In this document: in pieces, positions 20,962 to 33,400 of the stretch
How the letters are laid out: each line of letters opens with the position of its first letter
How positions within the stretch are numbered: the first letter of the stretch is position 1
The notes under the pieces: model-generated
The model's input: the letters and a program-made list of their open reading frames with translations, nothing else
Database searches by the model: none
What the model was told of the DNA's origin: nothing
Position numbers and translations under genes: made by a program
DNA from: Phytobacter massiliensis JC163
GTDB lineage: Bacteria > Pseudomonadota > Gammaproteobacteria > Enterobacterales > Enterobacteriaceae
Reading direction: 5' to 3'
Assembly (NCBI RefSeq): GCF_000321045.1
Contig: NZ_HE578945.1
Coordinates: forward strand, 1,537,938 to 1,589,926
Length of the DNA stretch: 51,989 nt

Positions 20962-21773
20962 GACGATTGTGGGTGCTCGCAAAGAGGGGCTAACAAGTGA
21001 TACATCTCCCGTGACGACCAGTTCAGCGCTTCCCAGGCGCGAACCGGAACCACGGGCATTAATGCGTTACAAATAACGACCTCATCGGCCGTTTTCAGCG
21101 CCTGGGGTGGCGCATTGAGTTCAACAACGCGATAGCCGGCGCAGGCCAGCTTTTCTAAACAATACCGGCGCATAATGCCATCAACGCCTGCCTGGTCGAG
21201 ACGGGGCGTAAAAACGCGCCGGCCTTCGCGCCAGAAAATATTCGCGGCACAGCATTCCGTAAGCCACCCTTCACTGTCAAGAACCAGCGCTTCATCGCAC
21301 TGCGTTTGCTCAAGATAGCGGCGAATCAGCACCTGTTCCAGCCGGTTAAGGTGCTTAATGCCTGCCAGAGCCGGGTTTCGCCCCAGCCGTATCGGGCTTA
21401 AGGAGAGCGTCACGCCCTCTTCCCGCCAGCGCGTATAGTGCGCAGGCAGCGCACTGACCCGCAAAAGCCGCGTCGGCGAGTCGCAGCCGGAGACGGCATA
21501 GCCCCGCCCGCCCGTACCGCGGCTCAGTATAACCTTCAGCACCCCGTCCTTCTGCATGGCGGCCAGGCGGCACATCTCGTCTTCCAGAAGCGCCCAGTCA
21601 GAAAAGTCGATAAAGAGCCTTTCGCATGCCCTCTGCAGACGGTGAAGATGTTCCGGCAACAGATCTACCCGCGAGGCGGTTACTCGCGCCGTGGTAAAAC
21701 AGCCGTCGCCAAACTGTATGGCTCTGTCGCTCGCGTTGAGACAATCCTGCTCGCGGCCATTAATCAAGAACAT
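20958..21773 (-). CDS. pabC: PabC, aminodeoxychorismate lyase
   Basis: PLP enzyme (fold type IV, branched-chain aminotransferase-like) that converts 4-amino-4-deoxychorismate to p-aminobenzoate and pyruvate for folate synthesis. It has 271 residues (E. coli 269). The conserved lysine region is [14 protein letters not shown], followed by [22 protein letters not shown]. It lies between fabF and mltG, the standard enterobacterial order. It overlaps mltG by 4 nt and is separated from fabF by a terminator-like hairpin, so its expression may be partly independent. Confidence 0.95.
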   Translation of the reverse strand: MFLINGREQDCLNASDRAIQFGDGCFTTARVTASRVDLLPEHLHRLQRACERLFIDFSDWALLEDEMCRLAAMQKDGVLKVILSRGTGGRGYAVSGCDSPTRLLRVSALPAHYTRWREEGVTLSLSPIRLGRNPALAGIKHLNRLEQVLIRRYLEQTQCDEALVLDSEGWLTECCAANIFWREGRRVFTPRLDQAGVDGIMRRYCLEKLACAGYRVVELNAPPQALKTADEVVICNALMPVVPVRAWEALNWSSREMYHLLAPLCEHPQSS

Positions 21774-21842
21774 AGTCGCTCCTTATCCGTGGGCGGTTAG
21801 TGTGGCAGGATGAACAGGCAGGGACAAGCGGAGAAAACCGAA

Positions 21843-21876
21843 TAAAAAAAGGCCCGCCGGGCGGACCTTTTTTAGC
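21843..21876 (-). terminator. Terminator after fabF
   Basis: Hairpin GGTCCGCC / GGCGGGCC on the minus strand (about 21851-21868), flanked by T6 on one side and A7 on the other, 20 nt beyond the fabF stop. It may act only partially, because pabC continues on the same strand. Confidence 0.7.
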
Positions 21877-21892
21877 AACCCGCAGACGCGGA

Positions 21893-23161
<1,269 letters not shown>

Positions 23162-23223
23162 TTAAGATTCGTGGGAAAAAGGATAAAACTCAGGCGGTCG
23201 AACGACCGCCTGGAGATGTTCAC

Positions 23224-23460
23224 TTACGCCTGGTGACCGTTGATGTAATCAATGGCTGCCTGAACGGTGGTGATTTTCTCAGCTTCTTCGTCCGGAATCT
23301 CAGTATCAAACTCTTCTTCCAGAGCCATTACCAGCTCAACGGTGTCAAGAGAATCAGCGCCCAGGTCTTCAACGAAGGAAGCATTGTTGGTAACTTCTTC
23401 CTGCTTAACGCCCAGCTGTTCGCCGATAATTTTCTTAACGCGTTCTTCGATAGTGCTCAT
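23224..23460 (-). CDS. acpP: AcpP, acyl carrier protein
   Basis: Carrier of acyl intermediates in fatty-acid, lipid A and phospholipid synthesis. It has 78 residues, very acidic. The phosphopantetheine attachment Ser37 lies in [15 protein letters not shown]. The sequence appears almost identical to E. coli AcpP. It stands between fabG (154 nt upstream) and fabF; the long fabG-acpP gap probably holds a dedicated strong promoter, as in E. coli, but I could not define its elements. Confidence 0.99.
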
Positions 23461-23614
23461 ACTCTTAAATTTCCTATCAAAACTCGCTTTCGCGATGGTT
23501 TTCGTAGTGTATAAAATGTTGAAAAATTTGCAACTAAATCCCGGCAGTTCTTACCACGATTTTACGCTATTTTGCGGCTTTTTGCCCATATAACGCAAAT
23601 AAATTTCTTCGTGG

Positions 23615-24349
23615 TTAAACCATATACATTCCGCCGTTGACGTGCAGGGTTTCACCAGTGATGTAACCCGCTTCGTCAGAAGCTAAAAATGCAACCGCAC
23701 TGGCGATCTCCTGAGCGCCGCCAAGACGGCCCGCAGGAACTTGCGCCAGAATACCCGCACGCTGATCGTCAGACAGCGCACGCGTCATGTCCGTTTCAAT
23801 GAAACCCGGAGCAACAACGTTCACAGTAATACCGCGGGACGCAACTTCACGCGCCAGCGATTTACTAAAGCCGATCAGCCCCGCTTTCGCCGCAGCGTAG
23901 TTGGCCTGACCTGCATTTCCCATGGTACCAACCACAGAACCGATTGTGATGATGCGTCCATGACGTTTCTTCATCATAGCGCGCATCACCGCTTTTGACA
24001 GACGGAAAACTGATGACAAGTTTGTTTCGATGATATCGTTCCACTCATCGTCTTTCATGCGCATCAACAGGTTATCACGAGTGATACCGGCATTATTTAC
24101 CAGAATATCCACTTCGCCAAACTCGGCACGAATATTTTCCAGTACCGATTCGATAGATGCAGGGTCGGTCACATTCAGCATCAGACCTTTACCGTTCGCA
24201 CCCAGATATTCGCTGATGGCCTGAGCACCATTTTCACTGGTAGCTGTGCCGATAACCTTTGCGCCGCGAGCGACCAGGGTCTCCGCAATGGCGCGGCCAA
24301 TGCCACGGCTTGCACCGGTAACCAGCGCGACTTTTCCTTCAAAACTCAT
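23615..24349 (-). CDS. fabG: FabG, 3-oxoacyl-ACP reductase
   Basis: NADPH-dependent reductase for the first reduction of the fatty-acid elongation cycle. It has 244 residues. Short-chain dehydrogenase fold with TGASRGIGRAIA at 11-22, NNAG at 85-88 and the catalytic triad Ser138, Tyr151, Lys155. It ends in ITGETLHVNGGMYMV. It is 12 nt after fabD and in the same operon. Confidence 0.99.
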   Translation of the reverse strand: MSFEGKVALVTGASRGIGRAIAETLVARGAKVIGTATSENGAQAISEYLGANGKGLMLNVTDPASIESVLENIRAEFGEVDILVNNAGITRDNLLMRMKDDEWNDIIETNLSSVFRLSKAVMRAMMKKRHGRIITIGSVVGTMGNAGQANYAAAKAGLIGFSKSLAREVASRGITVNVVAPGFIETDMTRALSDDQRAGILAQVPAGRLGGAQEIASAVAFLASDEAGYITGETLHVNGGMYMV

Positions 24350-24361
24350 GGTGTTCCTCTT

Positions 24362-25291
24362 TTATTGCGCAAGTGCCTCTGACATCGCGGCAGGCTCGTT
24401 GAGCGCAGACGCAGTCAGGGTATCAACAATACGTTTGGTCAGACCGGTCAGCACCTTGCCCGGTCCTACTTCATACAGATGCTCAATGCCCTGAGAGGCC
24501 ATAAACTCAACGGTTTTGGTCCACTGTACCGGGCTGTAGAGCTGGCGAACCAGCGCGTCACGAATCGCTTCCGGCGTGGTTTCGCACTTCACGTCGACGT
24601 TGTTCACGACCGGAACAGTCGGCGCGTTAAAAGTGATTTTTTGCAGCTCGGCGGCCAGTTTTTCCGCAGCAGGTTTCATCAGCGCGCAGTGTGACGGCAC
24701 GCTTACCGGCAGCGGCAGCGCACGTTTGGCGCCTGCGGCTTTACAGGCAGCGCCTGCGCGTTCAACCGCCTCTTTATGACCGGCGATGACCACCTGGCCC
24801 GGCGAGTTGAAGTTAACCGGAGAAACCACCTGCCCTTCGGCAGACTCTTCGCAGGCTTTAGCAATCGCGGCGTCGTCCAGACCAATAATGGCCGACATGC
24901 CGCCTGTGCCTTCCGGCACCGCTTCCTGCATGAACTTACCGCGCAGCTCAACCAGACGCACCGCATCAGCAAAGGCAATGACGCCCGCACAAACTAACGC
25001 AGAGTATTCACCGAGACTGTGGCCTGCCATCAGCGCAGGCGTTTTACCGCCCTGCTGCTGCCATACGCGCCATAACGCCACGGAGGCGGTCAATAACGCA
25101 GGCTGAGTCTGCCAGGTTTTGTTCAGCTCTTCCGCAGGCCCTTGCTGGACTAACGCCCAAAGGTCGTAACCCAGCGCAGCGGAGGCCTCACGAAACGTCT
25201 CTTCAACAACCGGGTAACTGGCCGCCATATCGGCCAGCATACCCACAGCCTGGGAGCCCTGTCCCGGGAACACAAATGCAAATTGCGTCAT
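24362..25291 (-). CDS. fabD: FabD, malonyl-CoA:ACP transacylase
   Basis: Transfers malonyl from CoA to ACP. It has 309 residues from ATG 25291 (MTQFAFVFPGQGSQAVGML), the E. coli length; an upstream in-frame start would overlap the fabH end and is not conserved. The nucleophile Ser92 lies in GHSLGEYSAL and the catalytic His in VPSHCALMKPAA, preceded by the QGSQ oxyanion segment. It starts 16 nt after fabH. Confidence 0.98.
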   Translation of the reverse strand: MTQFAFVFPGQGSQAVGMLADMAASYPVVEETFREASAALGYDLWALVQQGPAEELNKTWQTQPALLTASVALWRVWQQQGGKTPALMAGHSLGEYSALVCAGVIAFADAVRLVELRGKFMQEAVPEGTGGMSAIIGLDDAAIAKACEESAEGQVVSPVNFNSPGQVVIAGHKEAVERAGAACKAAGAKRALPLPVSVPSHCALMKPAAEKLAAELQKITFNAPTVPVVNNVDVKCETTPEAIRDALVRQLYSPVQWTKTVEFMASQGIEHLYEVGPGKVLTGLTKRIVDTLTASALNEPAAMSEALAQ

Positions 25292-25307
25292 GTTTATATC
25301 CTTGATA

Positions 25308-26261
25308 CTAGAAACGAACCAGCGCGGAACCCCAGGTGAAACCACCGCCGAAGGCTTCCAGCAGAATCAGTTGGCCTTTCTTAATGCGGCCATCGCGAAC
25401 GGCTTCGTCCAGCGCGCAGGGAACGGACGCCGCGGAGGTGTTGCCGTGACGATCCAGGGTCACCACAACGTTGTCCATCGACATACCCAGTTTTTTCGCC
25501 GTCGCGCTAATGATCCGCAGGTTAGCCTGGTGCGGCACCAGCCAGTCGAGCGCGCTACGCTCAAGATTATTCGCGGCAAGGGTCTCTTCAACGATGCGGG
25601 ACAGTTCGGTGACCGCCACTTTGAAGACCTCGTTGCCCGCCATGGTCAGGTAGATGGAGCTTTCCGGGTTCACGCGATCGGCATTAGGCAGCGTCAGAAG
25701 CGCGCCGTAGCTGCCGTCAGCATGAAGATGCGTGGAGATGATACCGGGTTCTTCGGATGCGCCAAGCACGACCGCGCCAGCGCCGTCGCCAAAAATAATA
25801 ATCGTCCCGCGATCTTCCGGGTCGCAGGTGCGCGCCAGCACGTCAGAACCGATAACCAGCGCATTTTTTACCGCGCCGGATTTAACATACTGATCGGCGA
25901 TGCTCAGCGCGTAAGTAAAGCCCGCGCAGGCTGCGGCAACGTCAAACGCCGGGCAGCCTTTGATGCCAAGCATGCTCTGAACCTGACAGGCAGAGCTTGG
26001 GAAAGCATGGGTCGCAGAGGTGGTAGCGACAATGATCAGGCCAATATCTTCAGCGCTGACGCCAGCCATGTCGAGCGCGCGCTTAGCGGCTTCATAACCC
26101 ATGGTAGAAACCGTTTCATCAGGCGCGGCGATGCGGCGTTCACGGATCCCTGTACGGGTGACAATCCACTCGTCAGACGTATCCACCATCTTCTCCAGAT
26201 CGGCGTTAGTTCGTACTTGTTCAGGCAGATAGCTGCCGGTACCAATAATCTTTGTATGCAT
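25308..26261 (-). CDS. fabH: FabH, 3-oxoacyl-ACP synthase III
   Basis: Initiates fatty-acid synthesis by condensing acetyl-CoA with malonyl-ACP. It has 317 residues. The nucleophile Cys112 lies in [10 protein letters not shown]; the catalytic His and Asn lie in [11 protein letters not shown] and GNTSAASVP. The ATG at 26261 gives [16 protein letters not shown], matching the family. Only a weak site (GGAAAAG, 12 nt away) precedes it. In the sequence as given, the upstream plsX frame has no stop before this start and overlaps fabH by 226 nt, so translation coupling may be unusual, or plsX may contain an error. Confidence 0.98.
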   Translation of the reverse strand: MHTKIIGTGSYLPEQVRTNADLEKMVDTSDEWIVTRTGIRERRIAAPDETVSTMGYEAAKRALDMAGVSAEDIGLIIVATTSATHAFPSSACQVQSMLGIKGCPAFDVAAACAGFTYALSIADQYVKSGAVKNALVIGSDVLARTCDPEDRGTIIIFGDGAGAVVLGASEEPGIISTHLHADGSYGALLTLPNADRVNPESSIYLTMAGNEVFKVAVTELSRIVEETLAANNLERSALDWLVPHQANLRIISATAKKLGMSMDNVVVTLDRHGNTSAASVPCALDEAVRDGRIKKGQLILLEAFGGGFTWGSALVRF

Positions 26262-27301
26262 GTACGCTCAGTCTTTTCCGGTAACACAGATTCCAGGCGA
26301 GCGGCAATTCGCTTGGGAACTTGCCGCTGCACCGCCTGCACTGCCTGTTCTATCGCGACGGTAAAGGCTCGCTGATTGGCCGCACCATGACTCTTAATCA
26401 CCGTGCCGCGCAATCCTAACAGACAGGCGCCATTATACTGGTCGGGGTTGAGGTGACTGAATCGCCTGCTCAGGCTTTTTTGTAACCAACGTTTTAATAA
26501 AATCAGCCACCACGACCGTTTTTTACCCTCACCCTGAGATTTCAGCAGTGAAAGAAACATTCTGACAACGCCTTCCATCGTTTTTAATGTGACGTTGCCC
26601 GTAAAACCATCACAAACCAGCACATCGGTTTTGCCGGTGAGTAATTCATTCGCTTCGAGATAACCAATATAGTTAATGCCCGGAACCGATTTCAGAAGAG
26701 CAGCGGCGGCATGAATACTTTCATGCCCCTTGGTCTCCTCTTCGCCAATATTGAGCAGGGCCACGCGGGGATTGGCGATCCCGACGATCTCTTCCGCCAT
26801 TACGGCGCCCATTACCGCAAACTGCGCCAGCATTTTGCCGTCGCAATCAACGTTGGCGCCCAGATCGAGCACCACGGTTTTGCCCTTGAGCTGATGCGGT
26901 AATACCGTCACCAGCGCCGGGCGCTCAATACCCTCGATAGGCTTGAGCAGCATTTTTGCCAGCCCCATCAGCGCGCCGGTATTCCCGGCGCTGACGCAGG
27001 CGCCGGCACGCCCTTCTTTTACAAGCTCCAGCGCCACCCGCATTGAGCTGCCGCGACTATTGCGGACAGCCTGCGAAGGACGCGCATCGCTGGCGATAAC
27101 TGACTGTGCAGGAACAATGAGCAAGCGCGAACGCTGCTCGAAATCAGCTTTAGCGAGCAATGGTGTGATAGCGTCGGGATCGCCGACCAAAAGAAGATTA
27201 AGATGCGAATTAGAAGTCAGTGCCTGCAAAGCTGCAGGCACCGTCACGGAAGGGCCAAAATCGCCCCCCATGACATCTAACGCCAGGGTTAGACGAGCCA
27301 A
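26036..27301 (-). CDS. plsX: PlsX, acyl-ACP:phosphate acyltransferase, with abnormal C-terminal read-through into fabH
   Basis: Makes acyl-phosphate from acyl-ACP for PlsY in phosphatidic acid synthesis. TTG 27301 is taken as start ([20 protein letters not shown]), as recalled for E. coli plsX. The body with [33 protein letters not shown] and [12 protein letters not shown] is intact. Homology ends at about residue 339 (AARLESV); the E. coli protein ends about 17 residues later. Here the frame continues to 421 residues, and from residue 348 it translates the fabH coding region in another frame. An off-frame TGA stands at 26268-26270, 6 nt before the fabH ATG. One extra base, for example in the AAAA run just before it, would make PlsX end there at about 344 residues. 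Confidence 0.9.
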   Translation of the reverse strand: MARLTLALDVMGGDFGPSVTVPAALQALTSNSHLNLLLVGDPDAITPLLAKADFEQRSRLLIVPAQSVIASDARPSQAVRNSRGSSMRVALELVKEGRAGACVSAGNTGALMGLAKMLLKPIEGIERPALVTVLPHQLKGKTVVLDLGANVDCDGKMLAQFAVMGAVMAEEIVGIANPRVALLNIGEEETKGHESIHAAAALLKSVPGINYIGYLEANELLTGKTDVLVCDGFTGNVTLKTMEGVVRMFLSLLKSQGEGKKRSWWLILLKRWLQKSLSRRFSHLNPDQYNGACLLGLRGTVIKSHGAANQRAFTVAIEQAVQAVQRQVPKRIAARLESVLPEKTERTCIQRLLVPAAICLNKYELTPIWRRWWIRLTSGLSPVQGSVNAASPRLMKRFLPWVMKPLSARSTWLASALKILA

Positions 27302-27312
27302 GGTATCGGTAT

Positions 27313-27332
27313 CTCCCCGCTTACACGGGGAA
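27313..27332 (-). promoter_or_regulatory. Short hairpin in the plsX leader
   Basis: Inverted repeat TCCCCG / CGGGGA (27314-27319 and 27326-27331) with a 6-nt loop, 12 nt upstream of the plsX TTG, so the GGGGAGA that would serve as ribosome binding site forms one arm. It could restrict plsX translation or mark an RNA-processing site. Interpretation is inferential. Confidence 0.35.
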
Positions 27333-27401
27333 ATCCTCACTAAGTTCTATCACGCTTGGACCCTTTCTCTCACGCAGCGCAAGCGAAAGAGCGCGGCGCG
27401 A

Positions 27402-27587
<186 letters not shown>

Positions 27588-27625
27588 TCAATTACGGTTC
27601 ATCCCTGCAAAACAGGGAACACCTG

Positions 27626-28159
<534 letters not shown>

Positions 28160-28288
28160 TTAACTTTGTAATGTCATAGAGTCAAAGAAAAAGGCAACCC
28201 CGGGCTGCCTTTTGCCATTTATTCGCACACATTGCGGCCTGTAGTTTAAAATGGCTGGCACTGTTACGCTATATCTGGTGATAAAAAT

Positions 28289-28873
28289 ATGCCAAATCTC
28301 GTTCTTGCCTCCACTTCGGTCTACCGCCGCACGCTGCTGGAAAAACTCGGCCTGCCTTTTGAGTGCGCCGCGCCAGAGGTCGATGAAACCCCACGGCCGG
28401 GCGAGTCTCCGCGTCAGCTGGTGCAGCGTCTGGCGCAGGAGAAAGCGCAGTCGCTGGCCGCCCGCTTCCCCGCGCATTTGATTATAGGCTCCGATCAGGT
28501 TTGCGTGATCGACGGTGAAATAACCGGCAAGCCGCACAGCGAAGAAAACGCGCGTCTTCAATTAATGAAAGCGCGCGGTTGCATCGTAACCTTTTATACC
28601 GGTCTGGCGCTTTATAATAGCGCCAGCGGCCATCTGCAAACGGAGTGTGAACCTTTCGACGTGCACTTCCGTCATTTAAGCGAGCAGGAGATCGACGACT
28701 ATATCCGTAAAGAGCGTCCGCTTAACTGTGCCGGTAGTTTTAAAAGTGAGGGAATGGGGATTGCGCTGTTTGAGAAACTCGATGGCCGCGACCCTAACAC
28801 GCTGGTTGGGCTGCCGCTGATTGCCCTCTGCCAGATGCTGCGCCGGGAGCACTACAACCCCCTTACCGCATAA
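28289..28873 (+). CDS. yceF: YceF, Maf-like m7GTP pyrophosphatase
   Basis: House-cleaning nucleotide pyrophosphatase of the Maf family; E. coli YceF prefers 7-methyl-GTP. It has 194 residues, as in E. coli. Motifs are [15 protein letters not shown] (7-20), [16 protein letters not shown], the catalytic Asp69 in IIGSDQVCV, and the C-terminal [13 protein letters not shown]. The divergent gap to yceD (141 nt) contains a small hairpin AAAGGCA...TGCCTTT near 28190-28213. It converges on rluC. Confidence 0.95.
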   Translation: MPNLVLASTSVYRRTLLEKLGLPFECAAPEVDETPRPGESPRQLVQRLAQEKAQSLAARFPAHLIIGSDQVCVIDGEITGKPHSEENARLQLMKARGCIVTFYTGLALYNSASGHLQTECEPFDVHFRHLSEQEIDDYIRKERPLNCAGSFKSEGMGIALFEKLDGRDPNTLVGLPLIALCQMLRREHYNPLTA

Positions 28874-28905
28874 GGTACGGGCGGCATCACGCCGCCCGCA
28901 ACGTC

Positions 28906-29859
28906 TCAGGCGCTATTGCGTAACGCTGCAAGACAGCGTTTTAAGCCATTATCAAGCGGCGCTTCAATGCGCATCACTTCCCCGGTGCCGGGGTGGGTAA
29001 ACTTGAGCGCCGCCGCGTGCAGGAACAGGCGCGACAGCCCCGTGCCGGCAAGCTGCTTATCGAATTCACGGTCGCCGTAGCGGTCATCAAAAGCGATAGG
29101 ATGGCCTGCATGCTGCGTATGAACGCGAATCTGATGGGTACGCCCGGTCACCGGACTGCAGCGCACCAGCGTGGCGAAGGCGTAGCGCTCTTCCACCTTA
29201 AAGCGCGTCTCAGACGGTTTGCCTTCGCTGTTAACGCGAACAATACGCTCGCCGCTTTGCAGAATGTTTTTCAGCAGCGGCGCCTGCACGACTTTGACGT
29301 GAGACTGCCACTGCCCGCGCACCAGCGCCAGGTAATCTTTCTGCATGCCTTTGTCGCGCAGCTGCTCATGAAGCGCGCGTAGCGCAGAGCGCTTTTTCGC
29401 GACCAGCAGCACGCCGGAGGTATCGCGGTCGAGACGATGCACGAGCTCCAGAAAACGCGCCTCCGGGCGCAGCGCCCGCAGCCCCTCAATCACGCCGAAG
29501 CTTAAGCCGCTGCCGCCATGAACCGCAGTTCCGGAAGGCTTATTCAGCACCAGAATATGATCGTCTTCATAAAGAATAACATCGCTTAACGCCGCCACTT
29601 TTTGCAGATGCGGCGAAACGGCGTCTTCCTCTTTTTCCGCTACGCGAACGGGCGGAATACGGACCTCATCGCCGTCTTCGAGCTTATATTCAGGCTTGAT
29701 GCGTTTTTTATTCACCCGCACCTCGCCTTTACGCAAAATGCGGTAAATCATGCTCTTCGGCACCCCTTTTAACTGGGTGCGCAAAAAGTTGTCGATGCGT
29801 TGCCCCGCTTCATCAGCGGTAATAGCAACGATTTTTACGGATGGAGTCTCAGTTTTCAT
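28906..29859 (-). CDS. rluC: RluC, 23S rRNA pseudouridine synthase (955/2504/2580)
   Basis: Modifies U955, U2504 and U2580 of 23S rRNA. It has 317 residues from ATG 29859 (MKTETPSVKIVAI), which matches the E. coli N-terminus; an in-frame ATG at 29901 would add 14 non-conserved residues. An S4-like domain (about 20-80) precedes the RluA catalytic domain with Asp144 in HRLDRDTSGVLL. No Shine-Dalgarno is visible; instead CGCCTCCC, resembling anti-SD, lies directly before the ATG. It is divergent from rne. Confidence 0.96.
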   Translation of the reverse strand: MKTETPSVKIVAITADEAGQRIDNFLRTQLKGVPKSMIYRILRKGEVRVNKKRIKPEYKLEDGDEVRIPPVRVAEKEEDAVSPHLQKVAALSDVILYEDDHILVLNKPSGTAVHGGSGLSFGVIEGLRALRPEARFLELVHRLDRDTSGVLLVAKKRSALRALHEQLRDKGMQKDYLALVRGQWQSHVKVVQAPLLKNILQSGERIVRVNSEGKPSETRFKVEERYAFATLVRCSPVTGRTHQIRVHTQHAGHPIAFDDRYGDREFDKQLAGTGLSRLFLHAAALKFTHPGTGEVMRIEAPLDNGLKRCLAALRNSA

Positions 29860-30065
29860 GGGAGGCGATTCTAAATAGCGTCGCACAATAGCGCCACTCA
29901 TTTTTCTGTGCTTATATTTACTTTTGAACTCGCGCGGCTTCGTTTATCACCGTACTGGTGGTTAATAAACCAATCACCAGACAAAAGTGAAAAAACTGTG
30001 AGTAACCGGGTGATAAAAGGTAAAAGTGCGCTTGCTATAAGAAGGTTCGCAAGGAATAATGTTGC

Positions 30066-30426
30066 AGTTTTCCGTGTTGAATCTTGTTAAAACAAGCAAT
30101 TTTGCGGAATGACCAGTTTTGCCTGTCCGACCATACACGCAGCAATGGCGTAAGACGTATTGGACTTTCAGGCAGTTAGCGGGCTGCGGGTTGCAGTCCT
30201 TACCGGTAGATGGAATCTTCTCTGGAGAGTTTTCCCAGGCTGTTCCCCAGATAATTGCGCTGTGTTTTCCACAGGAAATACAGGCAACCGACACACTGCG
30301 CCTCTTAAGCGAGCGACAACCGTGAGGTTGGCGACGTGAACAGTCACGAGGCCATCGGTTCACCCCGGAAAGGCGTCACTATGCCCGCAGCTTAGTCGTC
30401 AATGTAAGAATAATGAGTAAGTTACG
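30066..30426 (+). promoter_or_regulatory. rne 5' untranslated region (autoregulatory leader)
   Basis: The 567-nt gap between rluC and rne has no gene. Its last part closely follows the E. coli rne leader (361 nt there), which RNase E binds and cleaves to limit its own synthesis. Visible hairpins are CAACC-GTGA-GGTTG (30317-30330) and CGTGA-ACAG-TCACG (30335-30348), then an unstructured AT-rich stretch up to the ATG. The exact 5' end is assumed from E. coli, not read from the sequence. The remainder (29860-30065) should hold the rne and rluC promoters, which I could not define. Confidence 0.65.
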
Positions 30427-33400
30427 ATGAAAAGAATGTTAATCAACGCAACTCAGCAAGAAGAGTTGCGTGTCGCCCTTGTGGATGGGCAGCGCCTGTA
30501 CGATCTGGATATCGAAAGCCCAGGACACGAACAGAAAAAAGCGAACATCTATAAAGGTAAAATCACCCGCATTGAACCCAGCCTTGAAGCCGCGTTTGTC
30601 GATTACGGCGCCGAGCGTCATGGTTTCCTCCCCCTCAAAGAAATCGCCCGCGAATACTTCCCCGCTCATTACAACGCTCATGGCCGCCCCAATATCAAAG
30701 ATGTATTGCGCGAAGGCCAGGAAGTTATTGTCCAGATTGATAAAGAAGAGCGCGGCAACAAAGGCGCTGCGCTAACTACCTTTATCAGCCTGGCAGGGAG
30801 CTATCTGGTGCTGATGCCGAACAACCCGCGCGCGGGCGGCATCTCCCGTCGTATTGAAGGCGACGATCGTACCGAACTCAAAGAGGCGCTGGCCAGTCTT
30901 GAACTGCCGGACGGCATGGGCCTTATTGTCCGTACCGCAGGCGTGGGCAAGTCCGCCGAAGCCTTGCAGTGGGACTTAAGCTTCCGCCTCAAGCACTGGG
31001 AAGCTATCCAGAAAGCGGCCGAAAGCCGCCCTGCTCCGTTCCTGATTCACCAGGAGAGCAACGTCATCGTGCGCGCTTTCCGCGATTACCTGCGCCAGGA
31101 TATCGGTGAAATCCTTATCGATAATCCGAAAGTGATGGAGATGGCGCGTCAGCATATCGCCGCGCTGGGCCGTCCGGATTTCAGCAGCAAAATCAAACTG
31201 TACACCGGTGAAATTCCGCTGTTCAGCCACTATCAGATCGAGTCGCAAATCGAATCCGCCTTCCAGCGTGAAGTGCGTCTGCCTTCCGGCGGCTCCATCG
31301 TTATTGATACCACCGAAGCGTTAACCGCTATCGACATCAACTCCGCGCGCGCAACCCGCGGCGGCGATATCGAAGAGACCGCCTTTAATACCAACCTGGA
31401 AGCGGCGGATGAGATTGCCCGTCAGCTGCGTCTACGTGACCTGGGCGGCCTGATTGTTATCGACTTTATCGATATGACCCCGGTACGCCACCAGCGTGCG
31501 GTTGAAAACCGCCTGCGCGAAGCGGTGCGTCAGGACCGGGCGCGTATTCAGATCAGCCATATTTCCCGCTTTGGCCTGCTGGAGATGTCCCGCCAGCGCC
31601 TGAGCCCGTCGCTTGGCGAATCCAGCCACCACGTCTGCCCGCGCTGTAGCGGCACAGGCACCATCCGCGACAACGAATCACTCTCCCTCTCCATTCTGCG
31701 TCTGATTGAAGAAGAAGCGCTGAAAGAGAACACCCAGGAAGTGCACGCCATCGTTCCGGTGCCGATTGCCTCCTATCTGCTGAACGAAAAACGGGCGGCG
31801 GTGAGCGCTATCGAAGCCCGTCAGGGCGGCGTGCGCTGCGTTATCGTGCCGAACGATCAGATGGAAACGCCGCACTACTCGGTGCTGCGCGTACGTAAAG
31901 GCGAAGAGACCTCTACCCTCAGCTACATGCTGCCGAAGCTGCATGAAGAAGAGATGGCGATGCCGTCAGAGGACGAGTTCGCCGAGCGTAAACGCCCTGA
32001 ACAACCGGCACTGGCCACCTTTGTGATGCCGGACGTACCGCCTGCGCCGCCAGCGCCCGCTGCGCCTGTCGAAAAACCGCATCAGGCCCCTGCTCAGACA
32101 ACAACCGCGCCAGCACCTGCTGCGCCGGGCCTGCTGAGCCGCCTGTTCACTGCCCTCAAGAACCTCTTTGCCGGTAATGATACCCCTGCCCCGGCCGCCG
32201 TTGCGGAAGAGAAGAAAGAGGAGAAGCAGGAGCGTCAGTCTGAGCGCCGTAAACCGCGTCAGAACAACCGTCGCGATCGCAATGAGCGCCGTGACAACCG
32301 TGCCGAAGGCGAAGGCCGCGAACCCCGTGAAGGCCGCGACGAGAACCGTCGTAACCGTCGTGAGAAACCGCAGCAGAACGCCGAGACCCGCGAAGCCCGC
32401 CAGCCGGTTGTGGTAGAAGAGGCTGAAAAAGGCAAGCAGCGCGATGAACAGCAGCCGCGTCGCGAGCGTAACCGTCGCCGTAACAGCGATGAAAAACGTC
32501 AGGCGCAAAAAGAAGTTCAGGCGCTGAACCATGAAGAGCAGCCTCAGGTTGAAAGCGAGCAGGAAGAGCGCGTTCAGGTGCTGCCGCGTCGTAAACAGCG
32601 CCAGCTGGCTCAGAAAGTGCGTATTGAAGACGCGCAGACGCCGGTTGCGCAGGAAGAGGCCGTTGCCGTTGAGCCGCAGGTTAACGAGGCTCCGGCCCCG
32701 CGTACCGAGCTTGCGAAACGGGATCTGCCTGCCGTTGTGGATACCGCCTCTGAGCAGGATGAAACGGAAAACCGTGATAACGCCGGTATGCCGCGTCGCT
32801 CTCGTCGTTCGCCGCGCCACCTGCGCGTGAGCGGTCAGCGCCGTCGTCGCTATCGTGATGAGCGTTATCCGACCCAGTCCGCCATGCCGCTGGCCGTTGC
32901 CTGCGCATCGCCGGAAATGGCTTCCGGTAAGGTGTGGATTCGTTATCCTGTCCCCCGTGCGCAAAATGAGGTACAGGAGCAGCAGGTTGCTACTGAGCAG
33001 CATGATGCCGATATCGCGCCGATGGTAGCCGAAGCACAGCTTGTCACCGCTCAGGAGCAGCAGCCGGTTGTGCAGACTCCGGCTGCCGAGGACGAGCCGA
33101 CTGTGGTTACGCCGCAGGCGCCGGTTATCGAGCCGCAACCTGCTGCGGTCGACACTACCCATCCTGAGGTGATTGCCGCACCGGTTGCCGCTCAGCCAGA
33201 GCTGATTGCCGAAGAAGATCGTCCGGTGGCTGAGGAAGTCGCTCAGGCGGCCGAGCCAGCAGAAAGCGAGCCGGTTCAGGCGTCTGAGGAGCAGACCCGC
33301 GAAGCACCGCAGCCAGCGCCTGTCGCAGCGCCAGTAGAGCAGGCCGCGACGCAAGCGCAACCGGCTGAGCAGGCGGTTGAAACAGCCGACGTGCCCGTTG

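Noticed and set aside
27308-27336. A segment resembling a type I-E CRISPR repeat (CGGTATCTCCCCGC, then ACACGGGGAAATC)
   Set aside because: Only one copy exists, there are no spacers or cas genes, and it lies in the rpmF-plsX spacer, where it is better explained as a short leader hairpin.
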